Positions 1 to 8,308 of a stretch of DNA of 64,000 nt are shown piece by piece. The notes under the pieces are model-generated. The model ran no database searches, was not told where the DNA came from, and worked only from the letters and a program-made list of their open reading frames with translations. Origin of the DNA: an uncultured Acidimicrobiales bacterium (lineage in GTDB: Bacteria > Actinomycetota > Acidimicrobiia > Acidimicrobiales > CATQHL01). The stretch lies in assembly GCA_958295925.1 (NCBI GenBank), contig OY282384.1, forward strand, positions 499,572 through 563,571, written 5' to 3'. A program made the translations under genes and the position numbers. The stretch's first letter is position 1. Each line of letters begins with the position of its first letter.

Positions 1-215
1 AGAAGTTCAACACCGCCTTCCACGCCCCGCGGGCCGGCCACTCGGTGAAGCCGAAAGAATTCTACGAACTGCTGACCAGAATCTGCCCCCCCCCCAGGGT
101 TGACCTCTTCAGCCGAAGGGCCATACCAGGGTTCGATACCTGGGGTGACCAAGCCCCAGGAACAGGAGCACCGCCAACCATAGCACCCGTGGCGCAACAA
201 CGCTTGCTGCCATAA
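1..215 (+). CDS. MT-A70-type adenine methyltransferase, C-terminal end (partial)
   Basis: The open frame enters from the left edge (codons begin at base 3) and ends at TAA 213-215, giving about 70 residues. It contains H-S-V-K-P, then K-E-F-Y-E-L-L, then V-D-L-F-S-R-R and F-D-T-W-G-D. This is the typical C-terminal block of MT-A70/IME4-like adenine methyltransferases of phages and plasmids, which methylate adenine N6 in DNA. The catalytic DPPW motif would lie upstream of the window, so activity cannot be judged. A HEPN-like gene follows after 13 bases, so the two are probably co-transcribed. Confidence 0.72.
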   Translation, partial: KFNTAFHAPRAGHSVKPKEFYELLTRICPPPRVDLFSRRAIPGFDTWGDQAPGTGAPPTIAPVAQQRLLP

Positions 216-228
216 AGAGGAGCCCGAC

Positions 229-672
229 ATGCCCGAGCCAAAAGACTTCATTTACTCCGAGCCGGAGGAAAACAACCCCGCCGCCTACATGCAGCACGCC
301 AAGTACGAAGCGACAGGACTCAGAAGCCTCCACGAGAGCAGATTAGCGAAACAGGACGACCACGACCACAACGACGTCGCCCTGGCCTTCGCCAGCCTGT
401 GGAACGCGCTGACCGCAGTGAAACTGGTCGCCGGCGACCCCGAGCCGGAGGAAAACAGCCTGCCCGGCCTGGCCGCCCACCTGAAGCGACTGCACCCCGG
501 CTGGGAGTGGACGCCGCAGACCGACCTGGAAGAGCTGGAAGCCCTCAGGATGGGGACGAAACAAGCCGTAGGAACCGACTGGGCCGAAATGGTCAACGCC
601 GTGGAAGCCGACCTGCCCGAGCTGGAGAAAGCCTATACGAGGGCGATGGCAACCAGAGACCAAACCAACTAG
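229..672 (+). CDS. HEPN-like protein, WxW family member 1
   Basis: A 147-residue mostly helical, charged protein. It belongs to a paralogous set in this window (also at 5415, 5851, 17042, 17623 and 26469) that shares a motif of the form P-x-W-x-W-x-P-x-S/T-D-L-E-x-L; here it reads PGWEWTPQTDLEEL. Better preserved members look like HEPN domains, which often act as toxin-like RNases or as partners of MNT nucleotidyltransferases. The canonical R-x4-6-H RNase motif is not evident here, so an RNase role is uncertain. AGAGGAG at about 215-221 serves the ATG. It sits between a methyltransferase and an hsdR gene, in a defence context. Confidence 0.6.
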   Translation: MPEPKDFIYSEPEENNPAAYMQHAKYEATGLRSLHESRLAKQDDHDHNDVALAFASLWNALTAVKLVAGDPEPEENSLPGLAAHLKRLHPGWEWTPQTDLEELEALRMGTKQAVGTDWAEMVNAVEADLPELEKAYTRAMATRDQTN

Positions 673-699
673 ACCCCGTACAGACGCTGAACCCACAGC

Positions 700-705
700 T
701 ATAAT
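700..705 (+). promoter_or_regulatory. candidate -10 box (TATAAT) upstream of hsdR
   Basis: A perfect TATAAT lies 32 bases before the hsdR ATG at 738, in the short gap after the preceding gene. No good -35 hexamer is visible at 16-18 bases upstream, so this is only a candidate. Confidence 0.3.
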
Positions 706-737
706 GAATATATCCAGATAAAGGAAACGCCAGCCGA

Positions 738-2924
738 ATGACACCAGAGCAGAAAGCAAGAAAAAGGATTGACGCCCTGCTACACGCGAAAGGCTGGCAA
801 TGGGAGGAGGAAGTCCACACCGGACGGAGAACCGGCGCAGGCTTCGCCGATTACGTCCTCCTGGACGGAAACAACCAACGCGTAGCGCTGCTGGAAGCAA
901 AAAGCCGCCGCAAGCCGGCGCTCACCGCCAAGGAGCAGGCCAGAGAATACGCAGACAGCCTGGGCCTCACACACGTCTTCCTGTCCAACGGAAGAGAGCA
1001 CTACCACTGGAACACCGCCAGCGGAGAGCCGCAGCGCATCCACGAATTCCCCACCCCGGAGGAATTGACCGGGGAACCCCCGACGGAGAGAACAAGCACC
1101 AGAAACCCCATCTGCGACATCCAAGTCGACAAGGACTACCTGAAGAACCGCGAGATGCGGGATTACCAAGTAGCCGCGCTCCGCGCCATCCAGGAAGCCG
1201 CCGCCACCGGCCAAACCGGCTTTCTAATCGAAATGGCCACCGGCACCGGGAAGACCACCGTCGCCGCCGCAATCTGCCGGCTGTGGCTGCAAAGCGGCCG
1301 CGCCCAGCGAATACTATTCCTGGTCGACCGAAAGGAGCTCTACGAGCAGGCCATCACCCAGCTGAGGGAAGCCCTGGAGAACCAGTACGAAGCCCAGGGT
1401 TTCTACGAAGAGAAACCCATACCGAACTGCCCCATCACCGTAGCCACCATCCAGGCCCTGGACGCCGCCGAGCGGCAGCGGAAAGAGACCCCGCCGGACT
1501 ACTACCAGCTGATCATCAGCGACGAAGCGCACCGCAGCGTGAGCGGCCCCAGCCGCCGAGAACTGTTCAACCGCATGGTCGGCGACAAAATCGGACTCAC
1601 CGCCACCCCGCGGCAATTCGCCACAGCGCCTACGGAAAGTCAAGAAGAAGCCACCAATCCCTGGTGGGAGGCGTCCCAATTCATCAGAGACACCTACCAC
1701 GCGTTCAGCTTGACCCCAGGCCAGCCGACCTACGAATACCGCCTGGAAGAAGCCGCGCAAGACGGCCACCTAGTGCTGCCCCGCGCCCTGGACATCCGCA
1801 CCGAAGTGACCAAGCAGCTCCTGTCTGAAGAGGGCTACCTGGTCTTCCAGGAGAACGAAGAGAGTGGCGCGGAAGAGGTTAAAGCCTTCCACGAAGGGAG
1901 CTATGGGAAGCAGTTCCTGTCCCCGGACACCAACCGAGAGTTCGCCGAGCAGATAATACAGCACGCCCGGCGCGAGCCGGAGACCGACCTGATCGGCAAG
2001 ACGATCGTCTATTGCAGCACGACGGAACAGGCCAGCCTACTCACTCAGGAACTCAACACAGCCGCCAGCGCCGCCTGGCCAGCTAGATACAACTCGGACT
2101 TCGCCGTCCAAATAACGCACCAGGTGGACCGAGCGACCGACCTGGGTAGAAATTTCGCCGGCACCCAGGGGCTCCTGGGACGAGACCAAGGAGTCGCCCA
2201 GCGCCAGGAGAGCTACCGCGCCAGCAAGGCGCGAGTCTGCGTCACCGTCGCCATGATGACCACCGGCTACGATTGCCCGGACCTCCTGAACATCGCCTTC
2301 TGCCGCCCCGTGAAATCGTTGGTGGACTACATCCAGATGAAGAGACGCGGAACCAGGAAGTACGACTTCACCAGGAACTTCGCCGACCAAGCGATGCGAG
2401 ACCGGTTGCCGCCCCGCCCCAAGGAAGAGTTCCTAATCCTGGACTTCTTCGGAGTATGCGAGCACTTCGGGGAAGGCCGGCTCTACGCTGAGGTTTCCCG
2501 GCTTCCCGAGGCTGTCGGCCTGCCCGCGGGGGTAGGCGGCACCCGCTTGACCACTCAATACATCCACTACGGAACCGACGACACGGTCGAGACGACCCGG
2601 CTGACGCTGGACGCCGACCACGGCATCATCACCCGCCAAGCAGTGGAATCGGAGCGAGAACGGGAACGGCAGGACCTGTCCGAACTCTTCGAGGAGTATT
2701 GGCAAAGCCAGCATACTGAGGAGAGCGCCAGCGACCGAGAAAGGCAGGCTGCTGAGAAGCTATTCCGAGGCTACGCCACCAACCCGGACATCCGGACAGC
2801 GATCAGAGCCAAGGAATTCGGCCGGCTGAGCGCCCCGCTGACCATAGAAGAGTACCTCCTGGTACCGGAAGAGCACCGCCAAGCCATACCGCCGTGGCTG
2901 GACCAACGCCTGGACCTGAAGTAA
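738..2924 (+). CDS. hsdR: Type I restriction enzyme R subunit (HsdR)
   Basis: This 728-residue protein is the DNA translocase and endonuclease subunit of a type I restriction system. The N-terminal nuclease domain shows D39 and E53-A-K55 (PD-(D/E)XK signature). The SF2 helicase motor follows: GTGKT at 169-173 (Walker A), DEAH at 262-265 (Walker B), LTATP at 287-291, and a motif VI region Y-I-Q-M-K-R-R-G-T-R near residues 531-540. The order and length fit EcoEI/EcoKI-like R subunits. AAAGGAA precedes the ATG. The hsdM gene starts 52 bases downstream, so this is a normal RM operon. All motor motifs look intact. Confidence 0.93.
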   Translation: MTPEQKARKRIDALLHAKGWQWEEEVHTGRRTGAGFADYVLLDGNNQRVALLEAKSRRKPALTAKEQAREYADSLGLTHVFLSNGREHYHWNTASGEPQRIHEFPTPEELTGEPPTERTSTRNPICDIQVDKDYLKNREMRDYQVAALRAIQEAAATGQTGFLIEMATGTGKTTVAAAICRLWLQSGRAQRILFLVDRKELYEQAITQLREALENQYEAQGFYEEKPIPNCPITVATIQALDAAERQRKETPPDYYQLIISDEAHRSVSGPSRRELFNRMVGDKIGLTATPRQFATAPTESQEEATNPWWEASQFIRDTYHAFSLTPGQPTYEYRLEEAAQDGHLVLPRALDIRTEVTKQLLSEEGYLVFQENEESGAEEVKAFHEGSYGKQFLSPDTNREFAEQIIQHARREPETDLIGKTIVYCSTTEQASLLTQELNTAASAAWPARYNSDFAVQITHQVDRATDLGRNFAGTQGLLGRDQGVAQRQESYRASKARVCVTVAMMTTGYDCPDLLNIAFCRPVKSLVDYIQMKRRGTRKYDFTRNFADQAMRDRLPPRPKEEFLILDFFGVCEHFGEGRLYAEVSRLPEAVGLPAGVGGTRLTTQYIHYGTDDTVETTRLTLDADHGIITRQAVESERERERQDLSELFEEYWQSQHTEESASDRERQAAEKLFRGYATNPDIRTAIRAKEFGRLSAPLTIEEYLLVPEEHRQAIPPWLDQRLDLK

Positions 2925-2976
2925 TCAGAATAGCCCACGCCACCCCAGCGCACCCCACCGGAAGGAGAAACATCCC

Positions 2977-4161
2977 ATGCTCGACAACAGCACCAAACGG
3001 GTCATCGACGATGCCCGCCAGACCCTGGTCGGACAGATCCCCATCCCGATGCAGCAGTGCCAGCAGATAACCACCGCCCTGCTCTATAAGTTCATGAGCG
3101 ACGACGACCTCCTGTCGCTGGAAGCAGGCGGCAGACGCTTCTACTTCGCCGGCGCAATGGAGCCATACTCCTGGGAGAACATCCTGGACACCAGGCTGGA
3201 CATCGAACAGCAGAGCCGGCGCTACCGGGAGGGGCTGGAAGCCCTGAAGAACTCAGAGACCCTGCCCAGCATGTTCCACGAAATCTTCAAGGACAGCCTG
3301 GTCCCCTACAGCGACCACCGGACGCTGTCCATCTTCCTGCAGCAGGTCAACCGCATCGTCTACGACGACTCCGAGAAGCTGGGCGACGCCTACGAGTACC
3401 TGCTCAAGACGGCGGAAAGCCAGGCCGACGCCGGCCAGTTCCGCACCCCGCGCCACATCATCGACTTCATCGTCAAAATCATCCAGCCCCGGAAGGGCGA
3501 AGTCATCCGCGACCCCGCCTGCGGTACCGGAGGCTTCCTCGTCTCCAGTTACCAGTACATCAAGAGGAAGAACCAGAAAGAAGACGGAACCGAAGGCCTC
3601 ACGCCCGAGGAATACGACCGGCTCCACCGGAACCTCCAAGGCTACGACATCTCCCCCGAGATGAACAAACTGGCCATGGTCAACATGTACCTGCACACCA
3701 GGAACAAGGACCCCCGGATACTGAACTACGACACCCTGACCAAGGACGACCTCTGGGGCGACAACGCCGACGTGATACTGGCCAACCCGCCATTCATGAG
3801 CCCCAAGGGCGGGATCCAACCGCACAAGCGGTTCGGAGTGACGTCGACCCGGAGCGAAGTCCTCTTCGTGGACTACATCATGCAGCACCTGAACGAACGA
3901 GGCCGCGCCGGAGTCATCGTCCCGGAGGGCGTCATCTTTCAGAGCGGAAACGCCTACAAGCAACTGCGGAAAATGCTGGTGGACAACTACCTGGCGGCGG
4001 TGATTTCCCTGCCCGGCGGCGTCTTTCAGCCCTACTCCGGGGTCAAGACCTCCATCCTGATTCTGGACAAAAGCCTGGCCGGCCGGGCCGACACCGTCGC
4101 CTTTTTCAAGGTGGAACGGGACGGCTTTGACCTGGGGGCGCAGCGGCGGCCCATTGACTAG
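2977..4161 (+). CDS. hsdM: Type I N6-adenine methyltransferase (HsdM), ended by an in-frame amber codon
   Basis: This 394-residue protein carries the SAM-binding motif DPACGTGGF (from about residue 179) and the catalytic NPPF (270-273) of the gamma-class N6-adenine methyltransferases. AAGGAG lies before the ATG. It stops at TAG 4159-4161 inside a conserved stretch (RRPID-stop-DDLP), where homologues usually read R-x-P-I-x-x-N-D-L-P. The same frame stays open from 4162 to 5379 and encodes specificity domains. The ancestral product was therefore probably a single M-S fusion of about 800 residues. TAG is used as an ordinary stop elsewhere (for example at 672 and 27500), so whole-element recoding is unlikely. 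A nonsense mutation or local readthrough is more likely. Confidence 0.9.
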   Translation: MLDNSTKRVIDDARQTLVGQIPIPMQQCQQITTALLYKFMSDDDLLSLEAGGRRFYFAGAMEPYSWENILDTRLDIEQQSRRYREGLEALKNSETLPSMFHEIFKDSLVPYSDHRTLSIFLQQVNRIVYDDSEKLGDAYEYLLKTAESQADAGQFRTPRHIIDFIVKIIQPRKGEVIRDPACGTGGFLVSSYQYIKRKNQKEDGTEGLTPEEYDRLHRNLQGYDISPEMNKLAMVNMYLHTRNKDPRILNYDTLTKDDLWGDNADVILANPPFMSPKGGIQPHKRFGVTSTRSEVLFVDYIMQHLNERGRAGVIVPEGVIFQSGNAYKQLRKMLVDNYLAAVISLPGGVFQPYSGVKTSILILDKSLAGRADTVAFFKVERDGFDLGAQRRPID

Positions 4162-4176
4162 GACGACCTGCCGGCA

Positions 4177-5379
4177 GTGCAGTCGGAGTTGCAGGAGTAC
4201 CTGCGGCGGTTGCGGGCCGGGGAAAACCTGGCGGACTTTGCGCCCCAAACCGGGCTGGTGGTGGACAAGGCCAAACTGGCGGCCGGCGGGGAGTATAACC
4301 TGAGCGGGGAGCGGTATCGGGAGAACGGGCCGCAAACTTCTGCCTACCCAATGGTCAAAATCGAGGATGTAGTTAATACGGTCACGCCGCCGGTCAAAAT
4401 ACCAAAGACTTCGTTCGCGGCAGTAGGCCGGTTTCCCATTATTGACCAATCGCAGAACGAAGTTGCCGGGTGGACGGATGACGAATCCGCCTTAATCAAC
4501 CCGAAAAAGCCGCTGGTTATTTTCGGCGACCATACTTGCGCAGTAAAACTTGCTACTCACCCATTCGCACAAGGCGCTGACGGTATCAAGATTCTGCAAA
4601 CCCACGACGAACTTGAGCCGGGCTATTTATTCTATACCTTGCGTGTACGGCCTCTGGAAACTGATGGGTACAAGAGGCACTTCTCAAAGCTGAAAGAAAC
4701 GGTCATTCCCCTGCCACCCCTCTCCGTTCAGCAGGAAATCTTAGCCGAGATAGCGGGGTATCAGCGGGTCATCGACGGGGCGCGGGCGGTGGCAGATAAC
4801 TGGCGGCCCCGGGTGGACATTGACCCAAGCTGGCCGGTGGTGGCGTTGGGGGAGGTGTGTGAGGTTATTGCCGGGCAATCTCCGCCGGGCGATTCCTATA
4901 ACGCTGCTGGCACTGGCGAGCCCTTTTATCAGGGTAAAACCGAGTTCGGTGAGATGTTTTTAGGCGATCCGGTAAAGTGGACTACCGATCCAAAGCGATT
5001 TGCCGAAGATGGTGATGTGCTGATGTCGGTAAGGGCGCCGGTGGGGCCGGTCAACTTGGCAACGCAGCGGGTTTCTATCGGGCGGGGGTTGGCCGCCATC
5101 CGGCCAAAGAGAGACCGCCTTATCATCCTTTACGGCTATTACGTTTTGCGTAGCTTGGAGGCAAGGATAACCGGCAGCTCCGGAGCGACTTTCGCATCCA
5201 TTAACAAGGGAGAGATTGAGAAAATCCAAATCCCCCTACCGCCGTTGGGGGTGCAAGAGGAGTTGGTGGCGGGAATAGAGGAGGAGCGGCGGCGGGCGGT
5301 GGGAAACATAGAACTCATCGCCATGATGCAGGAGAGAATCGACAAAGCAATCGCGAGAGTCTGGGAAAGACGAGAATAA
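4177..5379 (+). CDS. hsdS: Type I specificity region (HsdS-like, two target-recognition domains), in frame with hsdM
   Basis: The frame continues directly from hsdM beyond the amber codon; a GTG at 4177 could allow re-initiation (400 residues). Two target-recognition domains are visible. Each ends in a conserved I-P-L-P-P-L-x-V-Q-Q/E-E segment (about residues 177-188 and 350-361) followed by a helical spacer, as in HsdS and M-S fusions. It would choose the DNA site for HsdM/HsdR. Base composition changes from about 4165 to 5379: T and G are commoner than in neighbouring genes. This suggests that the specificity part was acquired or swapped recently. Whether it is translated without readthrough is unknown. 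Confidence 0.85.
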   Translation: MQSELQEYLRRLRAGENLADFAPQTGLVVDKAKLAAGGEYNLSGERYRENGPQTSAYPMVKIEDVVNTVTPPVKIPKTSFAAVGRFPIIDQSQNEVAGWTDDESALINPKKPLVIFGDHTCAVKLATHPFAQGADGIKILQTHDELEPGYLFYTLRVRPLETDGYKRHFSKLKETVIPLPPLSVQQEILAEIAGYQRVIDGARAVADNWRPRVDIDPSWPVVALGEVCEVIAGQSPPGDSYNAAGTGEPFYQGKTEFGEMFLGDPVKWTTDPKRFAEDGDVLMSVRAPVGPVNLATQRVSIGRGLAAIRPKRDRLIILYGYYVLRSLEARITGSSGATFASINKGEIEKIQIPLPPLGVQEELVAGIEEERRRAVGNIELIAMMQERIDKAIARVWERRE

Positions 5380-5414
5380 AATCCCGGCCAACCCAAGCCG
5401 ACCAAGGAGAAAGC

Positions 5415-5837
5415 ATGCCCACCGCCGACGACCTGGAACAAGCCCAGGAGTACATCAAGAGCGCAATCACCGACGCCGAGGACTTCTTCGTCCTCCACGG
5501 ACAGGGGAGACACCAAAGAGTCACCCGCCAGATAACCCACCAGTGCCTCTATACAGCAATCGCCAGCGTCTTCCTAGCCGCCGGCCACGGCATGCCCCAG
5601 GGCAACTGGCTGCCCGGCTTGATGAACGAACTGAAAGCCAAGCAGCCCAACTGGAAGTGGGAACCCGAAAGCGACCTCCACGAGGTGGTAAGATTGGCTC
5701 AGAACCTGGAGCTGGAACCCGAAAAGGGCTGGGCCGACCTGGCCATGAGCCTGGCCTATGACGTCAAGAAACTAGAACAAGAATACCAGCGACTGACCGG
5801 GGAGCAGCCCCAGAGACAGAAAGAACACCAAGATTAA
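5415..5837 (+). CDS. HEPN-like protein, WxW family member 2
   Basis: A 140-residue helical protein with the shared motif PNWKWEPESDLHEV (about residues 75-88), preceded by helices typical of HEPN domains (T-H-Q-C-L-Y-T-A-I-A-S-V-F-L). AAGGAG at 5404-5409 is well placed for the ATG. It starts 35 bases after the restriction operon and is followed after 13 bases by another member of the same family, so the pair is a tandem duplication. HEPN proteins in such settings are usually toxins or substrate-recognition partners of MNT enzymes, one of which lies at 6791. No catalytic R-x4-6-H is obvious. Confidence 0.6.
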   Translation: MPTADDLEQAQEYIKSAITDAEDFFVLHGQGRHQRVTRQITHQCLYTAIASVFLAAGHGMPQGNWLPGLMNELKAKQPNWKWEPESDLHEVVRLAQNLELEPEKGWADLAMSLAYDVKKLEQEYQRLTGEQPQRQKEHQD

Positions 5838-5850
5838 GGAGCATCAAACG

Positions 5851-6213
5851 ATGACCGAACTAACCGACCAGCTGACCGAGGCCGCCAGAGCGGAAAGAGA
5901 GAAAGACCCAGGCTACCGCAGCGCGCCCCGGATGTGCCTGCGCGTGACCATGGGCAGCGTCTTCCGGGCCAAGGGACTACCGGTCCCAAAGGGCGACCTG
6001 CCAGCGCTGCAGGCGGGAATAGCCGAGGTCCAGCCCAACTTCAACTGGACGCCCCACAGCGACCTGGCCGAGCTGGAGAGATTGGCCCGAAACAAGGAAC
6101 AACCAACCCTGGGTTGGGCGACGATCTACCGCCGCATGGGCAAGGACGTCGTAGACCTGGTAGCCGAATTGCACCGAATGGAAGGCAAACCGGAAGAGAC
6201 CGGCCAAGGCTGA
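5851..6213 (+). CDS. HEPN-like protein, WxW family member 3
   Basis: A 120-residue paralogue of the preceding gene. The shared motif is present as PNFNWTPHSDLAELERL, with Phe replacing the first Trp. It is the shortest family member. It starts on ATG after AAGGAG about 10 bases upstream. The tandem pair at 5415 and 5851 may act as antagonists or as parts of one complex with the MNT protein at 6791. That is inferred from gene order only. Confidence 0.55.
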   Translation: MTELTDQLTEAARAEREKDPGYRSAPRMCLRVTMGSVFRAKGLPVPKGDLPALQAGIAEVQPNFNWTPHSDLAELERLARNKEQPTLGWATIYRRMGKDVVDLVAELHRMEGKPEETGQG

Positions 6214-6276
6214 ATAGCCAGCGACCAGGGCATCAACCCCAACACAGCGCCAAACGCCAAGAGAAGGAGCACCACC

Positions 6277-6780
6277 TTGCGCCAGACCATGACCATCCAC
6301 AGCGGACTCACTCCGCAGGACAGAGACCCCCAGACCCTCCTGGACCGCATCGCCGCGGCCAACCAATCGGGAGAACGCACCCTCATCTGGAGAGGAAAGA
6401 ACGAAAGCAGCCCCAGCTTCCAACTGGGCCAGACGCCGCTGCAAAGCGACAAAGAGAACGACGTCAGCAAGCTGACGCTGCGAACCCGCGAGAAGAACGG
6501 CGACAGCCCATTGCTCCAGGGCACCCTGGAAGTGGAGACGGAGAACCAGGCCACCGGCCGCAAGGTCAAGCAGCACCGCGTCAACGCCGAAGCCGCGCAG
6601 ACCGGGGTGATTTTTCCGGGGGAGCGCGAGGAGCTGCTGGGGCGCGGCTCGCTGGTAATGTTGTACTACACCCCGTACTCCAAAGCGCCGACGGTAGAAA
6701 CGGCGACGGACCTACGAGTGGAAGAGTCAGCAGTGGTCCTGACCATCCCGATCGTCACCTTCGACATCACCCCCGGTTAA
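6277..6780 (+). CDS. Protein of unknown function, TTG start
   Basis: A 167-residue soluble protein that I do not recognise. It begins on TTG at 6277: AAGGAG at 6264-6269 lies 7 bases before TTG but 19 before the next ATG (6289), so TTG is the better start. The second half alternates hydrophobic residues (SLVMLYYTPYSK, AVVLTIPIVTFD), suggesting beta structure. The N-terminal half is polar. It lies between HEPN-like genes and an MNT gene in the same direction, so it may belong to that cassette. Confidence 0.5.
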   Translation: MRQTMTIHSGLTPQDRDPQTLLDRIAAANQSGERTLIWRGKNESSPSFQLGQTPLQSDKENDVSKLTLRTREKNGDSPLLQGTLEVETENQATGRKVKQHRVNAEAAQTGVIFPGEREELLGRGSLVMLYYTPYSKAPTVETATDLRVEESAVVLTIPIVTFDITPG

Positions 6781-6790
6781 GGCGCGAGCC

Positions 6791-7240
6791 ATGACGACGA
6801 AAGACAACGGCGCCACCCAACCCGACGGCCACCCCGACGCCCAGGCTATCAAGACAGCCAAAGCCCTCTTCGGATTCCTGCTCACCAGGAGGAATGACAA
6901 CACCCACGCCGTAATACTATTCGGCTCCCGAGGCCGCGGCGACTACCGCTTGGACTCCGACCTGGACCTAATCCTGGTCACCGATACCCAAATAACAGTT
7001 GCATACCGGGACCAGCTCCGGGACCAAGCCCAGGAGCTGGCCAACATGGCCTACGAGCAAGCCGAAGCCACGCCCAGAGTGCAGCTGGTCACCATGGAAA
7101 CCGAGGAGTTCTGCTGGAAGACGGAGCACGCCCCGGAGAGCGTAGCGGCCAACGCCGTCCGGGAGGGAACCGGCTTCTACCGGCGAACCAAGGCCTCCGC
7201 CGGCCCAAGCAACCCCAGTAGCCAAGAGGCCAAAGCGTAA
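6791..7240 (+). CDS. MNT-type nucleotidyltransferase (minimal, antitoxin-like)
   Basis: A 149-residue protein with the minimal nucleotidyltransferase signature of the DNA polymerase beta superfamily: G45-S46-R-G-R followed by S-D57-L-D59-L, the metal-binding pair. Minimal MNT proteins commonly pair with HEPN toxins and neutralise them by AMPylation. Here several HEPN-like genes lie just upstream, so such a pairing is plausible. The C-terminal part (E-T-E-E-F at about residue 100) is less conserved. The gap from the preceding gene is 10 bases, so the two are co-transcribed. Confidence 0.8.
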   Translation: MTTKDNGATQPDGHPDAQAIKTAKALFGFLLTRRNDNTHAVILFGSRGRGDYRLDSDLDLILVTDTQITVAYRDQLRDQAQELANMAYEQAEATPRVQLVTMETEEFCWKTEHAPESVAANAVREGTGFYRRTKASAGPSNPSSQEAKA

Positions 7241-7263
7241 TACCCCTACCACCTCCCGCCCAG

Positions 7264-7272
7264 TGCTATAAT
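7264..7272 (+). promoter_or_regulatory. candidate extended -10 promoter (TGCTATAAT)
   Basis: TG at 7264-7265 followed by TATAAT at 7267-7272 forms an extended -10 element, 45 bases before the proposed ATT start of the nuclease gene. The same TGCTATAAT string occurs at 25686-25694 before another gene. Two copies in short intergenic gaps support a real promoter class. No clear -35 is seen, as is common for extended -10 promoters. Confidence 0.5.
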
Positions 7273-7316
7273 GCAGGGAAAGCAGACCGGCAATCGCCAC
7301 GCGGGAGGAATCCGCC

Positions 7317-8267
7317 ATTACTACGCTATTCGACCACCAAGCCAGACAAGCCAACGAAGCCGCCACCCAGCCGGAGTTGAAGCCCACCGTCCAGAACCCC
7401 TTCCCAACAGTCCCCGGCCTGGAATGGGAGCTGCCCCACGCCCAAGCGACCATCGACCGCGACCACGAAACCGAAGCCTTCTTCCGCGACGACTCCCACT
7501 GGTACCGAGTCAGCGGCTATGACCGGTCGTTTGCGTCTGTAACTACGATTCTGGGCATCATCGACAAGTCCCAAGCCCTGCTGAACTGGCACCAGCGGTC
7601 CATCACCAATAGAATAAGGCACTTCGCCGCCCTGCCCCAATCCCTGGGCGGGCCGCCGCCGCTGAGCAACTCCAACGAGTTCCTGCAGTGGATGGAAAGT
7701 CAATTAACGGACGCCGCGAGGGAGCCCGACCGGCTCAAGAACGAAGCCGCCGACCTGGGCACCCGCATCCACAAGGCGGTGGAACAGACCCTGCTCCAAG
7801 GAAACACGGAAGGCATCCGAGAGGCCGACCTGCCGGCAGTAGAAGCCGCGCTGCTCTTCCTACAGGACCAGCGACTGACGCCCCTGGCCGCCGAGACCCA
7901 CGTCTGGCACCCGGAGGAGCGCTACGCCGGGCAGGTGGACTGCATCGCCCAGCACGCCGACGGGACGATCGCCGTCATCGACTGGAAGAGCGGCAATAGA
8001 TTGTATTCCGCCTACGAGTACCAGGCCGCCGCCTACGCCGAGGCGGTGACCAAGCTGCGCGGCCAGGTCGCCGGCCACGCCTACGTGGTGCAACTGCCGA
8101 AGAACAAGAACGGCATCAACAGCCGATACCGCAACAACGGCGGGAACGGGAATGGCAGTAACGGCAATCAGGACCAGCTGCGTTACGACTTCCTGAAGGT
8201 CAAGTCCATCGACCAGGCTTATAGCACCTTCCTGGCCGCCAAAAGGCTTTGGGACGCCCTGCACTGA
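7317..8267 (+). CDS. RecB/Cas4-like PD-(D/E)XK nuclease, probable ATT start
   Basis: Counted from ATT 7317 the protein has 316 residues. The nuclease signature runs in order: L-G-T-R-I-H (H152), E193 in a strand, G-Q-V-D208, D222-W-K224 and Q236 in EYQAAAY, as in RecB-family and Cas4-like exonucleases that process DNA ends. The first conventional start is TTG 7377, but no ribosome site stands at a good distance before it. GGGAGG at 7303-7308 lies 8 bases before ATT 7317 and the frame is open and protein-like between them. ATT is therefore proposed as the start. An Asn/Gly-rich linker lies near residues 270-285. Likely roles are repair, recombination or anti-host DNA cleavage. Confidence 0.82.
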   Translation: MTTLFDHQARQANEAATQPELKPTVQNPFPTVPGLEWELPHAQATIDRDHETEAFFRDDSHWYRVSGYDRSFASVTTILGIIDKSQALLNWHQRSITNRIRHFAALPQSLGGPPPLSNSNEFLQWMESQLTDAAREPDRLKNEAADLGTRIHKAVEQTLLQGNTEGIREADLPAVEAALLFLQDQRLTPLAAETHVWHPEERYAGQVDCIAQHADGTIAVIDWKSGNRLYSAYEYQAAAYAEAVTKLRGQVAGHAYVVQLPKNKNGINSRYRNNGGNGNGSNGNQDQLRYDFLKVKSIDQAYSTFLAAKRLWDALH

Positions 8268-8308
8268 GAGAGAAGCAAGCCGCAAGACTAGGGAAGGAGC
8301 CAGCAGGA

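Noticed and set aside
2977-5379. Genetic code with TAG read as an amino acid
   Set aside because: TAG terminates many intact genes here (for example 672, 17028, 27500), with normal spacing to the next gene.
8249-8308. Earlier ATG at 8249 as start of HsdR-N-like paralogue A
   Set aside because: It overlaps the nuclease gene and has no ribosome site, whereas AAGGAG is well placed for 8309, which also aligns with the paralogues.
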